A stretch of DNA of 64,000 nucleotides from Pegoplata infirma (Eukaryota > Arthropoda > Insecta > Diptera > Anthomyiidae): the NCBI GenBank assembly GCA_963921195.1, contig OY992539.1, positions 38,345,754 to 38,409,753 on the forward strand. The letters run 5' to 3'. A program made the position numbers and the translations under genes. This document shows positions 44,836-56,929 of this stretch, in pieces. Position 1 is the stretch's first letter. Every line of letters starts with the position of its first letter. The notes under the pieces were generated by a model, which saw only the letters and a program-made list of their open reading frames with translations, searched no databases and had not been told where the DNA came from.

Positions 44836-46124
44836 GCTCAACAAGAAAATGCGTATTGGATTCTGGTTAGTGATTTGGATAGTGTCTGTTGCGCTGATTC
44901 CAAATCCGGAGCCCAAATTTGTCTATCACGTCAGGATTTTGAGTAATTCGCGGTTAAAGAGCCGAAAAAGGTAATTTTTGACCCTTTTTAAAAGCTTATA
45001 AAATTAGATCCTGACATGCAAATGACTTGGTTTCATGCTCATTCGAAAGCCTGTAATTTTCTCTTAAATATTAGATAAAATGTTCTAAAAATTTAATTTT
45101 CGAAAATGGTAAAAAAATCATTAGCAAAAAACCTTCCATTTTTTCAACATTTAGTTTATTTACACAGTGTTTTTTAACAAATTTCCATACAAATTCATAC
45201 GTAAATTTTAGATTTAAAGCACTTGTGGCTAATGATTTTTTTACCACTTTAGAAAATTAAATTCCAAGAAGATTTAATCAGAGAAAATTACACACTTTCG
45301 AATGACCTTGATACTAACAAGGGAAGTATCTCAACCCTTATGAACCGATTTGCCTGAAACTTTAAATATATATAAATGAGACGATTTTAAGGTTGGGGTG
45401 TCTCGGCTTTTCGGCCATATTAGTGTTTCAAAATTTCGTTGTCCCCTTATAAAACCATATGGACCTCCGGGAAAATTTCGATAACTCACGAACTAACAGG
45501 AATATCCTCTAGAGCAAAAATACGTGTCGACTTAAATTTAATAAAGATTATTTCGTATTCATATGGACATCGTAGCTCTATGTCTTCATATAAATACTCC
45601 CCAAAATTTTCACATTTTCATAAAAAAAGTATTTAACAAAGCCATACTTTTACAAGGTTATGCCACCGTTGGATAGGCATTAAAAAAACCTTTCTTCTCA
45701 TATGTAAACATCATATAGTTTCTTTGAAAGAAATGGCTGAAAAATCCAAAAAACGATTTTCCCCCCATTTTTTGACCCATGTTTTGAACCCCTAAATCCC
45801 CGATATGGCCGATAAGCCGAGACACCCCAACCTTAGAATTGTCTCTTTTATATATATTTTACGTTTCATGCAAATCGGTTCATAAGGGTTGAGATACTTC
45901 CCTTGTAAGTCATTTGCATGTCAGGATCTTATTTTATAGGCGTTCAAAAATGGTCAAAATGGGCATTTTTTGACACTTTAACCGCGATTTTCTCAAAATT
46001 GTGACTTGATAAAAAAATTTGAGTGACCATTTTGGAATCGGGACACCAAGCGCTATCAACTTTTTTTGGTTTCATCCAAAACGCAGCGACAAACTTCAGA
46101 TTTGTAGAGCGGTGTTATTTATTT
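44836..46124. mobile_element. Foldback (inverted repeat) element
   Basis: Arms 44836-45314 and 45909-46124 share long inverted similarity. Examples are CCTGACATGCAAATGACTT at about 45014 against its complement at 45909, and CGCGGTTAAAG against CTTTAACCGCG. Flanks GCATTACACA and GCGTTACACA suggest a roughly 10-bp duplication with one change. The arms are unequal. Confidence 0.65.
45318..45905. mobile_element. CAAGGGAAG MITE, 588 bp, TAA duplication
   Basis: TIRs start CAAGGGAAGTATCTCAACCC. TAA flanks both sides (45315-45317, 45906-45908). Identical in length to 38950-39537 and colinear with it. Innermost element of a four-level nest. Confidence 0.85.
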
Positions 46125-46450
46125 GCGTTACACACGGAATGACAAAGTGAGTATACCCCCATACTGTGGTTGGAGGGTATAAAAACTTGTCCGATTGCCA
46201 TGAATTTGTTGTCCATAATAAGCTTATATTAAAAAATAGTAGTAAAAAATTAAAAAAAATTTTTTGATTGCATGAATTTTTTTTCATGTGAACTTTGACC
46301 TCAAATGGACACGGTTCAATATTATTGATGTGGCTCAAAATTTTACCACATAATTTTAGACCATGTAGAAGAATATTCCGTCCGGTAGATATTTAAAATA
46401 AAAAAAAATCCTACACATATATTTAGCTGCCACCCTAATGCATACACTGC

Positions 46451-48499
46451 CATATGAGGCATTCCACACAAAATGTCCCGCTACAGAAAAACATGTGCCC
46501 CGAAAATTTCTGAATAGGTTGTATGAATAGCCCTATATGGAACTAAGAAAATTGCGTTTTTGGTTTTTCAAATTTTCAAAAACTGGGCTTAGGAGGCGTG
46601 GTCAAATATTGGCAAAATGGTCAAATTTGTGGCGAGTTGCCTTGATAAAATATTTATCACATTAAAACGGAATGTACCACAATCTCAAAAAATTACATTC
46701 TTATATAGTTTTGTATGGGCTATCGACTAAATTTTTTTTTTTTTGGAAAATTTTCAGAATCCGTTCTGAAATTTTACATTTTTTAAAAAGTCAATTTATC
46801 AAAAATCCAGCCACTTTTTGTTTGTTTATATCCTCCACTCTTGTTATAAAGGGTATATAAAAGTTTGTCATTCCGTTTGTAACACACCGAAATATTGGTT
46901 TAGGACCCCATAAAGTATATATATTCATGATCCTCGATCGATTTTAAGTCGATCTTACGATGTCCGTCCGTCTGTCTGTCCGTCCGTAGAAAACACGCTA
47001 ACTTTTGAAAGACTTTACAGAGGCTACTGAAGTTTGGCATATATGTTGGCTATTTACCTCTTCAGGTTGGAATTGCAATCCAGCCAAATCGGTCCAGTGG
47101 TTCAAAAGTTATGAGCAAAAGAGTAAATTTCGGCAAGGGTGTTCGCGAATTTACGAGATAAAAAACACGATAACTTTTGAAACACAATAATGAGACTGCT
47201 AAAGCTTGACATGTATCTTTACCGTTCCCTAGGTCTGTTTGATATTAAATTTCAGCTCAATCGGTCCAGTGGTTCAAAAGTTATAAGCAAAACCCTGAAT
47301 TTCAGATTGGTTTCATCTTAAATGCCATGTGTTTAAACAAGTTTTAAAAGCATTTGTGGTGACTGAACAATGCTTTTCAAACTTGTTTAGTTTTAAAGCA
47401 ATGCTTTGTTTAGTTTTGAAAGCATTGGTAGCCTAAAAATTACACTCGAAAAAGATTTTACACTCAAAAAAATTTTACACTCAAAAAAAATTGTTTTTTT
47501 TTACAAAAACGACAATATTTTTTGTACACACGTACATACGTGCATTCACTCAGAAATATTTTTACAGTAAAAAAACATTACACTCGAAAAAAAATTTTAC
47601 ACTCAAAAAATAAAATTAGTAATTTTTATTTAAAAAAAAAAATGACAAAAAAAGAGTTTTTTACTCAAAATAAATTATTTCCAATCAAAATTGTTAATTT
47701 GTTCACGTTAAAAAATGTACTGTCCTTTAAAAAATGCATTGTGGAGAGTATTCATAGATTCGGCAAAGTCGAATTTAACTTTTCTACTTGTTTTAAATTT
47801 TTTTTTAAAGTTTAAATGTTTGTCCATCCACACCAAAAAAAATTAGAAACGCATTTTTCGTTTTTTTCGAGAAAATCGCATTTGAATTTTAAATTTTATA
47901 ACAATTTTATAATTTGCTTGTGTTTTCTTATTTTAACGTTGCGATCGAGTATTATAATTGCATAAATATTACTCATATTGAATCAAAAAAATATAATACA
48001 AGCAAATTACTAAATTGTTATAAAATTTAAAATTCAAAAGCGATTTTCTCGAAAAAAAAACGAAAAACGCGTTTCTGAATTTTTTTTTGTGTGGATAGAC
48101 AAACACCTAAACTTAAAAAAAAAAAATTAAAAAGTGGCCGGATTTTTGATAAATTGACTTTTTGAAAAAATGAAAAATTTCAGAACGGGTTCTGAAAATT
48201 TTCAAAAAAATAAAAAATTTTAATCGATATCCCATACAAAACTATATAAGAATATAAATTTTTGAGATTGTGGTGCATTCCGTTTTAATGTGATAAATAT
48301 TTAATCAAGGCAACCGGCCACATATTTAACAATTTTTCCAAAATTTTACCAAGTTTTTGAAAGCCCAGTTTTTGAAAAATTGAAAAACCAAAAACGCAAT
48401 TTTCTAAGTTCCATATAGAGCTATCTATACAACCTATTCAGAAGTTTACGGTACACATGTTTTTTTTCGCTGGACATTTGGTTTGGAATGCGTCATATA
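46451..48499. mobile_element. Foldback element split by a mini-me copy
   Basis: Arms 46451-46819 plus 47793-47950 (left) and about 47950-48499 (right) are reverse complements, ending in CATATGAGGCATTCCA and the near complement. The centre lies near 47955. The mini-me copy at 46820-47792 interrupts the left arm. The terminus resembles that of the palindrome at 54891-56818. Confidence 0.75.
46820..47792 (-). mobile_element. Mini-me type repeat, copy F
   Basis: Starts ATATCCTCCACTCTTGTTAT. AAGTATATATATTCATGATC, a core, and GTCCGTCCGTCTGTCTGTCC follow at about 46962-46981. The distal end is TTCGGCAAAGTCGAATTT plus TTTCTACTTG. Complete in module order. Confidence 0.75.
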
Positions 48500-48769
48500 C
48501 CATTTACTTCCACCAACGATATTTACTACTCGTTTTTTTATATTTTTTTTTTCATTTTATTGTTTTTATTTTTATATTTAACAACACTGATTTGTCCTTG
48601 ATGTTTTATTATGACCAGTTATCAACACCACGCGATAAACAAATGTTGCACTACGACACCACAGCGACACGATTTCAACTTAAATGCAATAATACATTTT
48701 GTTTGTATATAAATTTGACTTTTAAACATGCAACATAACTAATTTCAGCAACTGACCAAAGAAGAAAAA

Positions 48770-49489
48770 AAAAGTAAGAGTGTTAAATTCGGCTGTGCCG
48801 AATCTTGTATACCCTCCAACATGCAAAAAAAAAAATTGCAGGGGCGTTTTACTTTTTTCTGGGGGGGGGGGGGTGGGTCAGGGGGTCGCTTGTAGTAATT
48901 GAGGGGGGGGGGGCAAATTTTCCCTCGAATTTGTGTTTAAAAATTAATTCTTATGCTTTTTGCACAAAAGAAATACAAGATTATCATTATTTTAAAAAAA
49001 ATGTTTTATTCCACGCCCATAAAAGGGGGCGGGCCGAAAAACGACATTTTCTAATTCTCTGGGTCCAAATGCAGGACTTTGAACTTTTTGTGGCATACAA
49101 TGTTGCATTTGTTAAACAAAAACACAAAAAATCATGTAAAAATATGGTATTTTTCAGAGGTTTGTTTAGTTCTTCAAGGGGGGACTTTTTTTCCCCTGGT
49201 CCGATTTTGCTCATTTCCGAACTTAACCTGCCTATGAACATAAGACATATTCGTGCCAAATTACGGGAGTCTAGCTCTTTTATTTTGGACTGCATCGTGT
49301 TAACTACAGACGGACAGACGGACGGACGGACGGACAGACGGACGGACGGACATCGCTAGAATGTCTTAGAATCGATCACTGATCATAAATATATATACTT
49401 TATGGGGTCCTAGACCGATATTTTGATGCGTTACACACGGAATGACAAAGTGAGTATACCCCCATACTGTAGTTGGAGGGTATAAAAAA
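48770..49489 (+). mobile_element. Mini-me type repeat, copy H
   Basis: AAGTAAGAGTGTTAAATTCG, GCTGTGCCGAA and TATACCCTCC lie at the left. GACGGACGGACGGACAGACG is at about 49319-49338, then the core, TATATATACT, and GTTGGAGGGTATAAAA at the right. Longest (GACG)n tract in the window. Confidence 0.75.
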
Positions 49490-49619
49490 CCTTAAGTTGT
49501 CCCATAACATTTGTGTAATATGGTTACTATACTGTGAAAGTTCAATCCAAGTTGGAAATTTAGAAAAGTCACTGACTGAATATAAAAATTTAAAGGTAGG
49601 TGTCATCCTGCCAAGTAGT

Positions 49620-52600
49620 GTTAACGATAACTTTAGGCAATTTTTTTACAGAAAATTTCATGTTATCGACAGAAAACACAATAATTTTATAAAGAAAATT
49701 TTGTGTTATCGAAACATCGATAACTAGACAGATTTCAATGGAAAATTTTGTATTATCAATACATCGATATATAGAAAATTTGTTATAGAAAATTTTGTGT
49801 TATCGATACATCGATAACTAGACAATTTTCTATAGAAAATATTGTGTTATCGATACATCGATAACTAGACAATTTTCTATAGAAAATATTGTGTTATCGA
49901 TACATCGATAACTAGACAATTTTCTATAGAATATTTTGAATATTTTATTAGAACATTTTAAGTTATCGATCTACAGTACTTATTTTCTAAAAAAATGTTC
50001 TGTTATCGATATATAGATATCAATTCTATTTTCTTTAGGAAACTTTCAGTAATCGATACATTCATAACAATACAACTTTCTACAGAAAATTTTATGTTGA
50101 CGATGTATCGATAACAATGCACTTTTTAAAAAAAAATTTCGGTTTACATCGATGCATGTAAAATGGTCTATAGAAAATTTTCTGTTATCGATAACTATAT
50201 AATTTTCTAAAGCAAATTTGTGTGTTATCGATATATTGATTACTATATAATTTTCAATATAATTTTTTTTTGTGTTATTGTCGATAAATGGACAATTTTG
50301 AATAGATTTTTTTTGTTTTTGATAGCTAGACAGTTTACAATAGAATATTTTATGTTATCGCTAACTAGACCATTTTTTGGTATAAAATTTTGTATTATCG
50401 ATACAATTTTCTAAGAAATTTATATTAATAACTAGACAAATTTCTATAGCAAACGTTGTGACGTCTATATATCGATAACTACAGAAATTGTCTAGTTACC
50501 GATAACACAAAATTTTCTGAAGAAATTTATCTAGTTTAAATAGTCTATAACAAACTTTCTAGTTATCGATGTATCGATAACACAAAATTTTTATTAGAAA
50601 CTTGTATAGTTATTGATAAAACAAAATATTCTATTAAAAATTGCGTTGTTATAGAGGTATCGATAACATAATATTTTCTATAAAAATTTTTTTAGTTATC
50701 GATGTAACGATAACACAATATTTTTAATAAAAAATTTTCTATAGAAAATTGTCTAGTTATCGATAACACAAAATTTTCTATAGAAAATTATGTAGTTATC
50801 GATAACAAACAATTTTCTGATGAAAATTATTTAGTTATCGATGCATCGATAACACAAAATTTTCTATAAAAAATTTCTATAGAAAATTGTCTAGTTATCG
50901 ATAACACAAAATTGTCTATAGAAAATTATCAAGTTATCGATGTATCGATAACAAAAAATTTTCTAAAAAAAAATGTCTAGTTATCGATTACGTAATATTT
51001 TTCTAGAAATTTTTCAAGTTATCGAAGTTTTAATTGAAAGTTGAATAGTTATCGATGTTTTGATAACACAAAATTTACAAAGATAATTATCTAGAAAATG
51101 GTATAGTTATCGATGTATCGATGACACACAATTTTCTATAGAAAATTGTCTAGTTATCGATGCATCGATAACATAAAATTTTCAATAAAAAATTGTCTAG
51201 TAATTGATATAACAAAATTTTATACAGAAAACTTTCTAGTTATCGATGTATCAATAATACACAATTTTCTATTGAAAATTGTCTAGTTATTGATGACAAA
51301 AAATTTTCTATAGAAATTGTCTAGTTATCGATATATCGATAACACAAAATTTTCTGTAGAATATTGTCTAGTTATCGCTGTATCGATAACACAAAATTTT
51401 CTATAGAAAATTGTCTAGTTATCGATGTATCGATAACACAAAATATTCTACAGAAAATTATCTAGTTATCTACGTATTGATAGCACAAATTGTTCTATAG
51501 AAAATGGTCTAGTTATCGATGTAACGCCAACACAAAACTTTCTATAGAAAATTTTCTAGTCATCGATATATCGAGAACACAAAAATCTATAAAAAATTCT
51601 CTAGTTATCGAAGCATCGATAACACAAAATTGTTATTATAATTCTATAGAATATTGTCGAGGTAACTATGAATCGGTAACACAAAATTTGTTATAGAAAA
51701 TTGTATAGTTATCTATGTATCGATAGTACAAGTTTTCTACAGAAAACTTGCAACTAATCGATAATTATGTTATAACACAAAATTTTCTGTAGAAGATATT
51801 CTAGTTTTCAATGTACCGATAATACAAAATTTTCTATAGAAAATTGTCTAGTTATCGATGTATCGATAACACAAAATTTTCTATAGAAAATTGTCTAGTT
51901 ATCGATGTATCGATAACACAAAATTTTCTATAGAAAATTGTCTAGTTATCGATGTATCGATAACACAAAATTTTCTATAAAAAATTGTCTAGTTGTTGAT
52001 GTATCTATAACACAAAATTTTCTATAGGTTTTCTATAGAAATTTTCTAGTTATCGATACATCGATAGCACAACATTTTCTGTAAAAAATCGTCTAGTTGT
52101 CGATGTGTTGATAACACAACATTTTCTGTAGAAATTTGTTAAGTTATCGATGTATCAATTACAAAAAAACTTTCTGTAGAAACTATTTAGTTATTGATAT
52201 TTAAAAACAAAAAAAATTTTATATAGAATATTGTCTAATCATCGATATATTGAAAAACTATACACAATTTGTTATAGAACATGTTATAGAACATATTTTT
52301 TAGAAAATGTGTTGTTATCTATAACTATACACAATTGCCTATAGATAATTTTGTGTTATCGATAACTATACAATTAAAAAAAAATCGTTTTATCGATAAC
52401 TATGCAAATTTTTATAGAATATTCTGTGTTATTGATACATCGATAACTATACAGTTTTTTAGATATCGATGACTAGAAATTTGTTGTTATCGATAACTAC
52501 ATAATATTCTATAGAAAATTTTGTGTTGTCAATAAGTTGACAATTTTCTATAGAAAATTTTGCGTTATCGATATATCGATTACTAGACAACATTCTATAA

Positions 52601-52640
52601 AAAAAATTGCGTTATCGATTTATCGATTACTAGATAGTTA
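49620..52640. repeat. 3-kb satellite of 47-bp units containing TATCGATA
   Basis: The consensus unit joins two palindromes, GTTATCGATGTATCGATAAC and AATTTTCTATAGAAAATT, through ACA and GTCTA linkers. Three consecutive identical units at 51847-51987 give the 47-bp period. Outer units are diverged. Orientation is minus from about 49620 to 50470, plus to about 52260, then minus again. There are roughly 60 unit equivalents. No protein is encoded. Most units keep TATCGATA, the core sequence known in Drosophila as the DREF/BEAF-32 binding motif. Confidence 0.9.
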
Positions 52641-53861
52641 CGTTTAGAAAGTTTTTATAATTAAAAATTTTCCATAATTTTCCTACCAGTCTCTCCTTTT
52701 ATTACAATTTATTTCTTCCACATTCTTCTAATCAATTTGAAATTTGTCAACGTCATTTGACAATTACTACAAATAATAACAACGGAAACATAGTATTTAA
52801 ATTGTAGTGGTAAACTATTTAAAATGGTTCCCTCATTAACCAACACTTACACGAAATGTACGCACTCATTCATGCACACGCCGAAGATACACACACACAC
52901 ACACACTGGTCTACACAACACATTCATTCATTTGTTATACCGAATAGACTTTCAAGGATCAACCAAGAAGGAAAGGGTGTGGGTGGCAAAAAATGTGCTT
53001 AAGTAATAATGTTATAAATTAACGCAATTAGTTGTTGTTGCTGTGGAGTATTTATTAAATTACACCAACTTATGGAGGGCATAAATAATTTAGCAAAAGG
53101 ACGATAGTTAAAATTCGAAGGTGGAGTAAAGTAGAAGAATAGCCAGTGCTAGCTATTTCTAGCGCAGGAAGTGTTAAATAATTTACAAAAGGGTTTTTTT
53201 GATATAAGGCAAGCAAATCATTGGTTATTAACAATTGTTAAATAAGGATTTTTTTTAAATTTTATTTTTCGAAATTGCTTTGTTTTTATAAAATTTATAT
53301 TGTAGTACTTTTTATAAATATTTTATAAAATCGAGGAAATTACTTTTGTTGTTTGGTAGCTATGATTGTGTTAGTGACAACAATGTGTTGTGCTGGAGAT
53401 TTCTGAAATTAGAAAGAAAGAAAAGAGATGCTTATTTTGCTGGAAATTTAAATTCAAATAACACATTGATACAAAATCGATTTTCCGAATCGGAATGGGA
53501 TTAAACCAAAAGCAAATTAAAGTTGACATTTTCCATAACAAACCCCTTTAGGCTTTTTTAATTTAATAACCGGTATGAATTTCGCTGCAATCTACGGAAT
53601 GGTCAAATTATTAAAACCGTTGCGTATGATTGTTAATTAAAGGCAATTACAAAATTAAGTATACGCCTCTTATACAGTGTTCAAGTAATTATAATACCAG
53701 TTCACCAAATTCAAATGCGTGTAAAAAAAATCTCGAACTAAACTAAAAAAAGCCTTGAGGGGCTTTGTTTTAGAAAATGTCAACTTTCATTTGCTTTTGT
53801 TTTCTAACTATTCCGATTTTTGTTGTTGCACTGTGTAATTAATCACACTTTTGGAACTTAC
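52641..53861. other. Intron or downstream DNA of the membrane-protein gene
   Basis: Follows the donor site of exon 4 on the minus strand. Contains an ACACACACACACAC tract at about 52892. No further exon is recognised on the minus strand. Confidence 0.4.
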
Positions 53862-54044
53862 ATTTAATATTGACAAACAATAACCGGATCCAAAGATATT
53901 AAATAACCAAAGTATAACAACACGGCTACTGAGGCAACACATAACTATGGCTGGTGTTGTAAATTCCACATCATACTGTTTTATATATCTCATTGTATGA
54001 GGATCAGTTTTTATACCCAAATATTTAAATGTTGTATGAGCCGA
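53862..54044 (-). CDS. Four-transmembrane protein gene, exon 4
   Basis: This 183-nt exon encodes residues 158-218 of the protein. On the minus strand a T-rich tract ending TTTTTTAAG precedes 54044 and GTAAGT follows 53862. The frame starts at phase 0, as exon 3 ends, and itself ends at phase 0. It encodes 'SAHTTFKYLGIKTDPHTMRY', an acidic stretch, and a hydrophobic segment at about residues 188-215 ('PAIVMCCLSSRVVILWLFNI' then FGSGYCLSIL), the fourth predicted membrane span. A donor after residue 218 means at least one more exon is required. None was identified with confidence. No repeat sequence overlaps the exon, in contrast to its surroundings. Confidence 0.7.
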
Positions 54045-54077
54045 CTTAAAAAGAAAAAAATAAATATTATTAGAAAT

Positions 54078-54890
54078 TTAAACTTGTTTTTATACCCTCC
54101 ACTCTAGTGATAGAGGGTATATATAAGTTTGTCATTCCGTTTATAACACCTCGAAATATTGGTCTAAGACCCCATAAAGTATATATATTCATGTTCCTCG
54201 ATCGATTTTAAGACGATCTAGCGATGTCCGTCCGTCTGTCCGTCAGTCTGTCTGTTGAAAACGCGCTAACATTTGAAACATTGCAATCCAGCGAAATCGG
54301 TCCAGTGCACAGTGCCACATTTGGCCAATCTAGGACGACAAAAATCCAATTTTATTTATATTGACTGGAAATTCGGTATAAATGTTCGTTTTGACTTCAA
54401 AAACAACATTATGAAAAATATGGGAGGCCAGTTAACGGACACGCCCACTTTTTAAAAAATTTTTAATTTTGGTTGTAATTTCTTTAAACTTAGTATATAT
54501 ACTCTGAAGGACTGTAGAAATAATATCACATAAAAAGGGGGCAGACAGACAACTGCTACGCCCACTTTTTAAAAATATGTTTAAAAAATATGTAAAAACA
54601 AGGTTTACATATCGTCCCCCTGTAGTCGGCGTCGCAGACGGTCGCAACAGTTAGCCGTTGAAATAAGTACTATGGATATTGGTCAATATGTCTGAAAAAG
54701 TCCGGCGACCAATACAGACCAAACAAAAAAGTTCTATTCCATCAAAAAAAAATAAATGCATAATTTTCTTTTCAAAAATTTTTATTATGTTAAAAATTTA
54801 ATAAGAAATAAAAAAAATTGTTAAAAAAAAAAATAGAAAATATGTGACTTAAAGCCTTTAAACATCCTTTAAAATTACCAAAAAAGAGTG
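54078..54890 (-). mobile_element. Mini-me type repeat, copy G, with unrelated 3' portion
   Basis: Head module complete: TATACCCTCCACTCTAGTGA, AAGTATATATATTCATG, the core, and GTCCGTCCGTCTGTCCGTCA at about 54226-54245. After about 54310 the sequence departs from copy D. The distal TTCGGC end is absent. It lies in intron 3 of the minus-strand gene. Confidence 0.6.
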
Positions 54891-56818
54891 TATATGGGGC
54901 ATTCCATGTGAAATCGGACACTTTGAAAAATTTTTTTTTTTAGATTTTCCCAATTTGTTAACAGTTTTCATTACCCTTCGAAAACTCCTTCGTGGTAAAT
55001 TTTCAGATTTTTTTGATGACCCGTTCAAAAGATATCGAATTTGGAAAAATTGGTAGTTTGTTCCTTTACTCAAACTTCTTTTAATCATAACTTCTTCAAT
55101 AATGGTCCAAATTTCAAAGTTTTTTTTTCAAAATTTTTGTTTTTCTACGTACTAAAAAAAAAAAAAATCCCAACAAATTCTTAAAAGCGCTCTAGTATGC
55201 GATTTTTAAGTTTTAAAATGTAAATCTAATTTTTTTTGAAATTTTTTTGTGTAAAACTTCTATCAATTCTACAAATTTTTTGCCCAGGAGCATCGTGGGA
55301 TAACGATTATTACGGTTTTTTAAAATTTTTTGAAAAAATTTTATTGTAATTTTCCAATCTTAAAATCATTTCTACTGCTCTAATGGTGCGTCATAGAGGG
55401 GTCCTTTATAAGACCGACCCCCATTAATTTTTACGTCTTAACATTTCTTTGGAACAAACTAATACCCTATCTCCAATTTCTAAGGGGGCTCCCACACAAA
55501 ACGACATTTTTTAAAATTTGTTCCAACCGCTCTAACTGCCCTAATAGTGCCCTTAGAGTAACAAAATGTATGACCGACCCACAATATTTTTTTAGTCCAA
55601 ACATTTTTTCTGAACACCCCTACCCTCTATCTTTAACTGTTAAGGTGGTCCCCATACAATTTTTTTTATTTTTTGTAAATTTGTTTTATTTCATCAGCTT
55701 CTACCGGCCCAATGGTGCGTCCGAGAGGGGTTATTTGTGAAACCGACCCCCATTTATTTTTACCCTACAACATTTTTTCAAAATATACCTACGCCCCATA
55801 TCCACTCCCTAAGTAGGCTCCCATACAAATAACAGTTGGAGCAAATTTTATAAAAATGTAATTTTGTATGGGAGCCTACTTAGGGAGTTGAGATAGGGCG
55901 TAGGTATATTTTGAAAAAATGTTGTAGGGTAAAAATAAATGGGGGTCGGTCTCACTAATGACCCCCCTCGGACGCACCACTGGACCGGTAGAAGCTGATT
56001 AAATAAAACAAATTTACAAAAAATAAAAAAAATTGTAAGGGGACCGCATTAACAGTTAAAGATAGACGGTAGGTGTGTTCAGAGAAAATGTTTGGACTAA
56101 AAAAATATTGTGGGTAGTTCATACATTTTGTTGCTCTAGGGGCATTATTAGGGCAGTTAGAGCAGTTGGAACAAATTTTAAAAAATATCGTTTTGTGTGG
56201 GAGCCCCCTTTGAAATTGGAGATAGGGTATTAGTTTGTTCCAAAGAAATGTTAAGACGTAAAAATTAATGGGGGTCGGCCTTACAAAGGACCCCTCTATG
56301 ACGCACCATTGGAGCAGTAGAAATGATTTTATGATTGAAAAATTACAATAAAATTTTTTCAAAAAATTTTAAAAATAGTAATAATCGTTATCCCACGATC
56401 CTCCTGGGCAAAAAATTTGTAGAATTGATAGAAGTTTTACACAAAAAAATTTCAAAAAAATCGAAGAGTACAAACATTTTCAAAAATGAGATTTAAATTT
56501 TAAAACTTAAAAATCGCATACTAGAGCGCTTTTAAGAATTTTTTGGTTTTTTTTTAGAAAGTACGTAAAAAAAAAAAAATTTAAAAAAAAAATTTGAAAT
56601 TTGGACCATTATTGAAGAAGTTATGATTAAAAAAAGTTTGAGTAAAGGAACAAACTACCAATTTTTAAAAATTTGATATCTTTTGAACGGGTCATCAAAA
56701 AAAATGAAAATTTACTACGAAGGAGTTTTCGAAGGGTACTAAAAACTGTAAACAAATTGGGAAAATCTAAAAAAAAAGTTTTTCAAAGTGTCCGATTTCA
56801 CATGGAATGCCCCATATA
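54891..56818. mobile_element. 1.93-kb near-perfect palindromic element
   Basis: Arms of about 950 bp (54891-55845 and about 55866-56818) are reverse complements, starting TATATGGGGCATTCCATGTG. The central turn is at CCCTAAGTAGGCTCCCATAC near 55807 against its complement near 55876. Repeated GGGGTCGG.CT phrases punctuate each arm. Open frames inside, including the 135-codon minus frame at 55955-56362, show no domain. It sits in intron 3. Confidence 0.85.
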
Positions 56819-56915
56819 TATTTTATGGGGTCTTAGGCCGATATTTTGATGAGTTACAAACGGAATGGCAAACTTATATATACCCTCTATAACTAAGAGT
56901 AGGATATAAAAAACA
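56819..56915 (+). mobile_element. Mini-me right-end fragment
   Basis: TTTTATGGGGTCTTAGGCCG, then 'GAGTTACAAACGGAATGGCA' and TATATACCCTC followed by a degraded GGAGGGTATAAAA. The TATATA immediately left is shared with the palindrome end, so the palindrome probably inserted into this copy. Confidence 0.6.
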
Positions 56916-56929
56916 ATGAAAAAGTTTCA

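Larger units (their letters stand above)
44394..46187 (+). mobile_element. Mini-me type repeat, copy E, split
   Basis: Left part 44394-44835 starts ACAAGTGAAAGTGTTAAATT and has GACGGACGGACGGACATCGC at about 44767-44786. Right part 46125-46187 ends GGTTGGAGGGTATAAAAA. The intervening 1.29 kb is a foldback element. The stretch between the TA tract and GCGTTACAC seen in copy A is absent. Confidence 0.75.
44218..46437. mobile_element. hAT-like element holding three further nested elements
   Basis: TIRs TAGGGTGGCAGC. The flanking 8 bp are ATGCATAT and ATGCATAC. Nearly all of the interior is a mini-me copy (44394-46187), itself split by a foldback element (44836-46124). The foldback is split by a CAAGGG MITE (45318-45905). 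Confidence 0.75.

Noticed and set aside
47522..47815. 97-codon frame
   Set aside because: Lysine/phenylalanine-rich translation of the poly(A)-rich part of mini-me copy F.
48805..49359. 184-codon open frame as a protein gene
   Set aside because: It spans a mini-me repeat including the (GACG)n tract and poly(G) runs; the same sequence is non-coding in other copies.
49620..52640. CRISPR-like regular repeats
   Set aside because: Units are contiguous 47-bp satellite monomers without unique spacers, in eukaryotic DNA.
53808..53861. Continuation of the exon 4 reading frame as coding sequence
   Set aside because: A consensus GTAAGT donor follows residue 218 and the remaining open frame is short and low in conservation signals.
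55955..56362. 135-codon minus-strand open frame as a gene
   Set aside because: Lies within one arm of a palindromic element; the mirror arm has no matching frame and no domain is visible.
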